DNA from: Bacteroidota bacterium
Lineage (GTDB): Bacteria; Bacteroidota; Bacteroidia; Chitinophagales; Saprospiraceae
Direction: 5' to 3'
NCBI GenBank assembly: GCA_963169325.1
Contig: CAUJEY010000124.1
Location: 1-46,134, forward strand
DNA: 46,134 nucleotides
Part shown: positions 42,352 through 46,134 of the stretch, piece after piece
How positions within the stretch are numbered: the first letter of the stretch is position 1
Layout: every line of letters starts with the position of its first letter
Made by a program: the position numbers and the translations under genes
Notes under the pieces: model-generated
The model's input: only the letters and a program-made list of their open reading frames with translations
Databases searched by the model: none
Told to the model about the DNA's origin: nothing

Positions 42352-42788
42352 TCCAGCCATTGAAAATCTTCCGATTTCGGTCCGTCGCCGAGCATTTTTG
42401 CGATCAGCGGCGGCGGCGTTGCCAATTTGCGGCGCTGGGTATCGATCCAGGCGCCGTCTACGTTGATGATGGCGCAAAGTATGCCGTCGGCTCGGGAAAT
42501 TTCGTGCCGGAATGAAAACCGCGAGCCGTCGTGCCGGGCCTGCGTGACCAGCAGGTTGATCCACAAGTCGTCGCCATAACGCAGTTCCCGGCGAAACAAC
42601 GCTTCCTCCCGGAACAGCACCGGGCCGAAATGATGTTCCTCCATAAAGGCAAGGGTTACCCCGGCTGTGCTCAAAAAATCAACCCGGAGGGCAGCGCCGA
42701 AATCATAATATACCGAGTGCCGGGCATGGCCGTTGGGATCGAGATCGGCCCAGCGGAGTGCGATGGGGCGTTTGAAGGGAGTGTTCAT
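42348..42788 (-). CDS. Hotdog-fold acyl-CoA thioesterase (4-hydroxybenzoyl-CoA thioesterase-like)
   Basis: The N-terminal RWADLDPNGHARHSVYYDF fits the family motif RWxDxDxxGHxxxxxY with the catalytic Asp (DLD) and a helix after it. The strand FGPVLFREEALFRRELRYGDDLWINLLV and the last strand ICAIINVDGAWID-type segment complete the hotdog pattern. The length of 146 aa is normal. It hydrolyses an acyl-CoA thioester in the cytoplasm. The exact substrate is unknown. The stop codon lies inside the right arm of a 164-bp hairpin repeat, and the upstream region is a 200-bp CGTCATT array. Confidence 0.85.
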   Translation of the reverse strand: MNTPFKRPIALRWADLDPNGHARHSVYYDFGAALRVDFLSTAGVTLAFMEEHHFGPVLFREEALFRRELRYGDDLWINLLVTQARHDGSRFSFRHEISRADGILCAIINVDGAWIDTQRRKLATPPPLIAKMLGDGPKSEDFQWLD

Positions 42789-42792
42789 ACGT

Positions 42793-42995
42793 TGGTCATT
42801 ATCGTCATTACGTCATTAATCGACATTGTGCGTCATTAATCGTCATTGTGCGTCATTAGTCGTCATTGTGCGTCATTGTGCGTCATTAGTCGTCATTATA
42901 CGTCATTAGTCGTCATTAGTCGTCATTAGTCGTCATTGTGCGTCATTAATGACGACTAATGACGACTAATGACGATCAATGACGACTAATGACGT
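42793..42995. repeat. 10-bp phased array (CGTCATTAGT) that turns into its own complement
   Basis: About fifteen copies of CGTCATTAGT, CGTCATTGTG or CGTCATTAAT repeat with a 10-bp period, then about five copies run inverted (AATGACGACT). The array fills the whole space between the thioesterase start and the TlpA-like stop. Period close to one helical turn would place each word on the same DNA face. There is no spacer diversity, so it is not a CRISPR. Confidence 0.88.
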
Positions 42996-43000
42996 ATAAA

Positions 43001-44902
43001 TCACGGTTGTTCCTTTGCCAGTTCGATCATAGCCGTCAGTTCGTCCACCAAAGCATCCGGGCTTCCGGAGTAGCCGACGCTTTTGAACCGGATTTTGCCG
43101 TTTTTGTCCACTACATATTTAGTTGGAATACCGGATACGCCGAAGGAGGCAACCACCTTGTCTTCCAGGTCGAGTAAAACCTGAAAAGGGTAGCCTTTGC
43201 TCTGGATAAAATCCCCGGCGGCCTTGGCTTTATCTTCGACTCTTTCCCAGGTGTCCACAAACAGGAATTGCACCTTGGGGTCATCTTTGAAGTGGGCCTG
43301 TGCCATCTGCATGCCGGGGAAAGAAGCTTTGCAAGGGCCGCACCAGGTAGCCCAAAAATCGATCACTACTACCTTGCCTTTCAAACTTTCCAGGCTGACT
43401 TCCTCACCGTTCAAGTTTTTCAGACTAAAACCCGGCGCGGGCTGGTTGAGCATTTTAGCGGCAAGATTTTTTTTCTGATTGACTTTGGCCACTTTTTCCA
43501 AACCTGCCAGATAGGCGTCAGTGCCGGCAGCCGATTTATCTTCGGCCACAAACAGGCGTTTGAATTGCTCTTTCATCGGCGCCGTCGCCTGGCCGTTCAG
43601 AATAAAACCTTCCAGTCGATACCGCAAATCTGGGGCGTTGATGCGTTCCAGATAAGCCGTGTACCGTTCGTTCATGTCGGCATTTTCGCCTTTAAAAATG
43701 TCTACTACCTGGGCCTGGTAAACGGCCGCGCTATTGGCGTCGTTCAATTTATCCAAAATATACGCGTAGGTGTCGGCATACTGGCCGAAGGTGTGTTTGC
43801 GGTCGAGTTCCCAGTCTTTGGCCGTTTGATAACCTGGTTTTTTTTCTTTCGGCATGACGATCTCGGTTTTTGCCCATTCGGTGGCTTCAGCAGCCATTTT
43901 CCGGGCTTTTTCGAGTTCTTCTCCATTTTCCGCCAGTTCCCAGGCTACATTATTGTACAGGTCGGCTCTGTTATCGGCCGGCAACCGGGCTGAAGCTTTG
44001 TCAAACAGCGCCCAACTTTTCTTTTCTGCCGCTTTATTGCCCAGGGCAAAATAGACGTCATATACTTCCTCCTGTTCTGCATCATTTGCGGGCGGAAAAT
44101 CTTTGAGATAGGCATCTACCATGGCTTCCTGTTTGGAGAGGTCCGGCTCATTGCGCATGGCCTGGCGTCGCTCCTGGCGGACGAAAACGCCTTTCGGATG
44201 ATTTTTCCTGATCTTATCCCGTATCGCATTGGCTTTTTCGGCGAGCGAAAGGCGGTCGTATAGCCGGGCCATCGCGATCCAGTCTTTCTCGTCCAAACTT
44301 GTTGATTTTTCCACCTCTTCCAGGAGCACCTGCGCCTCGGCCTTGCCGGCGTCGCCCCGTTTTACCGCCATCAAATTGGTGACGTAAGGTGAAAAGTATT
44401 GTTGCCGAAGTTCAGGCTTGGCGGCAAAAGCCTGAGTTAAGAGTTCCAGTGCCGTGGTCGTTTTCCGATTTAGTTCAAACATGCTGCCCCAGTCGCGGTA
44501 TAAAACAGCCTGGGCGGCCCAACTTTTGGGGTTAACCTTGCCCGAGGCATCGCTCAACGTAATGAAATAACCTTCTCCGCTGTTGTTATCCCGGCGTTCG
44601 CCGGCCTGGAAGCCCAACATGGCTACTTGTGCTTCTTTGCTCAGGGTAAAACTCCCCGTGATTTTGCCGCCTGCATATTGCAGCATGACGTCTTTTGTCT
44701 CCGGTGTTTTACCGGCAAATTCAACGGCCGTCACGTCGATCGTTTCGGTCGATTCGTTTAGGGGACTTTTTTGTATATCGTATTCAAACCGGATTATTTC
44801 GCCGGGTTTGGGGTGTGCAGGGGTGATTGTCAGGTGTTGCGCCTGTGCCGAAAGGCTAAAAGCATAAATTATGGCAAAAAGAAAACAGGCTAAGTTTTTC
44901 AT
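43001..44902 (-). CDS. TlpA-like thiol-disulfide oxidoreductase with long helical N-terminal region
   Basis: A signal peptide (MKNLACFLFAIIYAFSLSAQ) is followed by a beta-rich N-terminal domain (AQHLTITPAHPKPGEIIRFEY) and a long helical region that looks TPR-like (about 130-420). A thioredoxin domain of the TlpA/ResA type is at about 480-633: VVIDFWATWCGPCKASFPG with the CGPC active site (521-524) and cis-Pro in SGIPTKYVV. It is probably a periplasmic reductant for disulfides, such as those of cytochrome c apoproteins or surface proteins. Many Bacteroidota have such multi-domain forms. It lies between the CGTCATT array and the PorP/SprF gene. Confidence 0.88.
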   Translation of the reverse strand: MKNLACFLFAIIYAFSLSAQAQHLTITPAHPKPGEIIRFEYDIQKSPLNESTETIDVTAVEFAGKTPETKDVMLQYAGGKITGSFTLSKEAQVAMLGFQAGERRDNNSGEGYFITLSDASGKVNPKSWAAQAVLYRDWGSMFELNRKTTTALELLTQAFAAKPELRQQYFSPYVTNLMAVKRGDAGKAEAQVLLEEVEKSTSLDEKDWIAMARLYDRLSLAEKANAIRDKIRKNHPKGVFVRQERRQAMRNEPDLSKQEAMVDAYLKDFPPANDAEQEEVYDVYFALGNKAAEKKSWALFDKASARLPADNRADLYNNVAWELAENGEELEKARKMAAEATEWAKTEIVMPKEKKPGYQTAKDWELDRKHTFGQYADTYAYILDKLNDANSAAVYQAQVVDIFKGENADMNERYTAYLERINAPDLRYRLEGFILNGQATAPMKEQFKRLFVAEDKSAAGTDAYLAGLEKVAKVNQKKNLAAKMLNQPAPGFSLKNLNGEEVSLESLKGKVVVIDFWATWCGPCKASFPGMQMAQAHFKDDPKVQFLFVDTWERVEDKAKAAGDFIQSKGYPFQVLLDLEDKVVASFGVSGIPTKYVVDKNGKIRFKSVGYSGSPDALVDELTAMIELAKEQP

Positions 44903-44947
44903 AATTCAAATCAAATTTTGTTCTAATCAAAAAATAGAGAACGCCTC

Positions 44948-46003
44948 CTAAAACCGCGGGCATGATACGCGCCGGCGCCGTTCGGCCGGGTGAAAATAGG
45001 TGAGCGAGAGTTCGAAGGCGCCGCGGGAGTTATTGGCTAAAGTAAGGGAAGAAACGGTCACGTCGTAACTCATGCCCAACATCCAGCGTTCCAGTTCGAG
45101 CATGGCGACCACCGTGACGGCATCCATTTGCAGGCCCTTGTCCTGTCGGTTACCGAGGCGCGCCCAAGCACCCAGGCGGAGCGCCAGTTCATTGCGGTCG
45201 TTGTTGGAATAGCGCACATTGAGGCCGAAATCGGTTTCAAAGGACGGGCCTTGTTGCATCACCAACACGCCGGGAAGCAGGCCGAAATTATCGGTTAGCG
45301 GTAATAACCCGCCAACATGCCCCGACCAGCGCGAATACAAACGTTCGCCATCGTCTTCCACCAGCGAAATAACCGGTTGGTTGATATGGTGCAGGGCTGC
45401 GCCGGCAGACCAAAAACCGTTATTGCCAAAGAGCATGTACCATAGTAACCCGGCATTAAAATCCAGGTAAATATTCGTGTTGGCGCCGGCGTTGGGTTCG
45501 CCGTTTCCGGCGTTCAGGTCTGGCGTCTCGCTCGTCGGGTCGAATTGCCGGCTAAACCAAAGCCGGCTCCAGTCGATATTGTTTTGCCCGAAACCGACCT
45601 GGGCGCCGGCTGCCAGATAATGGTCGGCTTGACGCGGCCCGCCGCTGAGTTGTTTCAAAAAAGCGCCACCCAGATGCACTTTGTTTTGCACGTACCGGGC
45701 AGTGCCGGCTTCGTCGTGCATCACGCCGATCCCGAGGGCAAAATAATCTTCCCGGCCGACCTCCATCCGAAAATCAGCAGCAGCAGAATACGTGCGAAAA
45801 GGAACCGGGGCCAGAAAACTGCTCCATTGGTCGCGGTAATTTATTGTAGCCCTCCAGCGCCCGTCGAAAGCGCCGGTCATGGCCGGATTGAGGTTCCAGG
45901 GGGAGGCAAAATACTGGGAAAACCGGGGATCCTGACCCGAGACATTCTGGCAAAAGAACAGGAGAAAAAGGAGGCCGGCGGCCGGCAGGTAAAATTGCTT
46001 CAT
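44948..46003 (-). CDS. PorP/SprF-family type IX secretion outer membrane protein
   Basis: A signal peptide (MKQFYLPAAGLLFLLFFCQNVSG) precedes the family hallmark QDPRFSQYFASPWNLNPAMTGAF and NYRDQWSSF. The rest alternates short beta strands as in an outer membrane barrel (YFALGIGVMHDEAGTARY, VHLGGAFLKQL, LRLGAWARL, WMLGMSYDVTVSSL). The family is linked to the T9SS, and its genes often sit directly after genes for CHU_C-tailed adhesins, whose surface export or attachment they assist. That arrangement is seen here with the partial gene at the right edge, 45 bp upstream. Confidence 0.93.
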   Translation of the reverse strand: MKQFYLPAAGLLFLLFFCQNVSGQDPRFSQYFASPWNLNPAMTGAFDGRWRATINYRDQWSSFLAPVPFRTYSAAADFRMEVGREDYFALGIGVMHDEAGTARYVQNKVHLGGAFLKQLSGGPRQADHYLAAGAQVGFGQNNIDWSRLWFSRQFDPTSETPDLNAGNGEPNAGANTNIYLDFNAGLLWYMLFGNNGFWSAGAALHHINQPVISLVEDDGERLYSRWSGHVGGLLPLTDNFGLLPGVLVMQQGPSFETDFGLNVRYSNNDRNELALRLGAWARLGNRQDKGLQMDAVTVVAMLELERWMLGMSYDVTVSSLTLANNSRGAFELSLTYFHPAERRRRVSCPRF

Positions 46004-46036
46004 AACTTATGGATTGTTTTTGCCTGGCTATTTTGC

Positions 46037-46044
46037 CAAAGGTA
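46037..46044 (-). promoter_or_regulatory. -7 element TACCTTTG upstream of the PorP/SprF gene
   Basis: The complement of 46037-46044 reads TACCTTTG, an exact TAnnTTTG match, in the 45-bp gap between the CHU_C gene and the PorP/SprF gene. No clear -33 element is seen. It could give the PorP/SprF gene a promoter of its own. Confidence 0.45.
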
Positions 46045-46048
46045 AAGA

Positions 46049-46134
46049 TTATCGGATAAGCGTGGTATTGCCACGCGCGCCTTCTACAAAACCATCGAGA
46101 TATTCCACTTCCACGTACCAAACATACACGCCTG
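46049..46134 (-). CDS. 3' end of a gliding-associated CHU_C-domain protein, cut by the window edge
   Basis: The minus strand is open from the window end to TAA at 46049-46051. The last 27 residues read GVYVWYVEVEYLDGF, then VEGARGNTTLIR. This is the terminal strand pattern of the CHU_C sorting domain (PGVYxYxVEVxxxDG...GxVTLIR). The protein is probably a large T9SS surface protein whose body lies beyond the window, with the PorP/SprF gene 45 bp downstream as its partner. The stretch is short, but the match and the gene order support each other. Confidence 0.75.
   Translation of the reverse strand, partial: GVYVWYVEVEYLDGFVEGARGNTTLIR

Noticed and set aside
42793-42995. CRISPR-like look of the CGTCATT array
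   Set aside because: Units are 10 bp with no unique spacers and no cas genes nearby.

Overview
The window looks like a chromosomal segment of a Bacteroidota bacterium, most likely order Saprospirales (Saprospiraceae or relatives). The evidence is several proteins with type IX secretion (T9SS) C-terminal sorting domains, a PorP/SprF-family protein next to a gliding-associated C-terminal (CHU_C) protein, choice-of-anchor L/SprB-type surface proteins, TAnnTTTG-type -7 promoter elements and no clear Shine-Dalgarno sequences. The genus assignment is inference. No rRNA, tRNA, CRISPR array or prophage was seen.

Layout. 1-4.6 kb: a possible gene end at the left edge, a repeat-bearing serine hydrolase of the class C beta-lactamase type, an exported protein of unknown function and a small T9SS cargo protein, all on the minus strand. 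4.8-12.0 kb: a 477-aa helical protein of unknown function converges on a 1890-aa PKD/Ig-like T9SS surface protein. 12.0-15.5 kb: an accessory patch with a PD-(D/E)XK (Rpn/PF12784-like) nuclease between two identical 65-bp direct repeats, a long hairpin, an AT-rich orphan Mrr-type restriction endonuclease and a DUF4256 protein. 15.5-19.9 kb: a CvfB-like S1 RNA-binding protein, then a lipoprotein plus Tat-exported amidase gene pair. 19.9-21.4 kb: an ELWxxDGT-repeat T9SS protein.

21.5-30.4 kb is the most coherent module: seven same-strand genes encode a membrane-fusion protein, a TolC-like outer membrane protein, a MacB/LolD-type ATPase, two FtsX/MacB permeases, a sigma-54-dependent response regulator and its histidine kinase. 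A sigma-54-like -24/-12 sequence and two inverted repeats lie just upstream of the first gene, which suggests an autoregulated efflux system.

30.4-33.2 kb: an AT-richer three-gene minus-strand operon (unknown exported protein, DUF2490 protein, T9SS carboxylesterase). 33.6-37.7 kb: a choice-of-anchor L/Calx-beta/SprB/CHU_C surface protein and a TerB-like protein. 37.8-42.8 kb: dihydropteroate synthase, an operon of glycosyltransferase 2, a parallel beta-helix protein and a diheme cytochrome (the last two are a known co-occurring pair of unknown function), and a hotdog thioesterase. 43.0-46.1 kb: a TlpA-like thiol-disulfide protein, a PorP/SprF-family protein and the 3' end of a CHU_C protein that runs off the window.

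The intergenic DNA is rich in structured repeats. There are two families of long dispersed hairpins (one with two copies, one with four), a separate nested 164-bp hairpin, and short-word tandem arrays with units of 7 to 10 bp, several of which turn into their own reverse complement. These repeats are the least explained part of the window.
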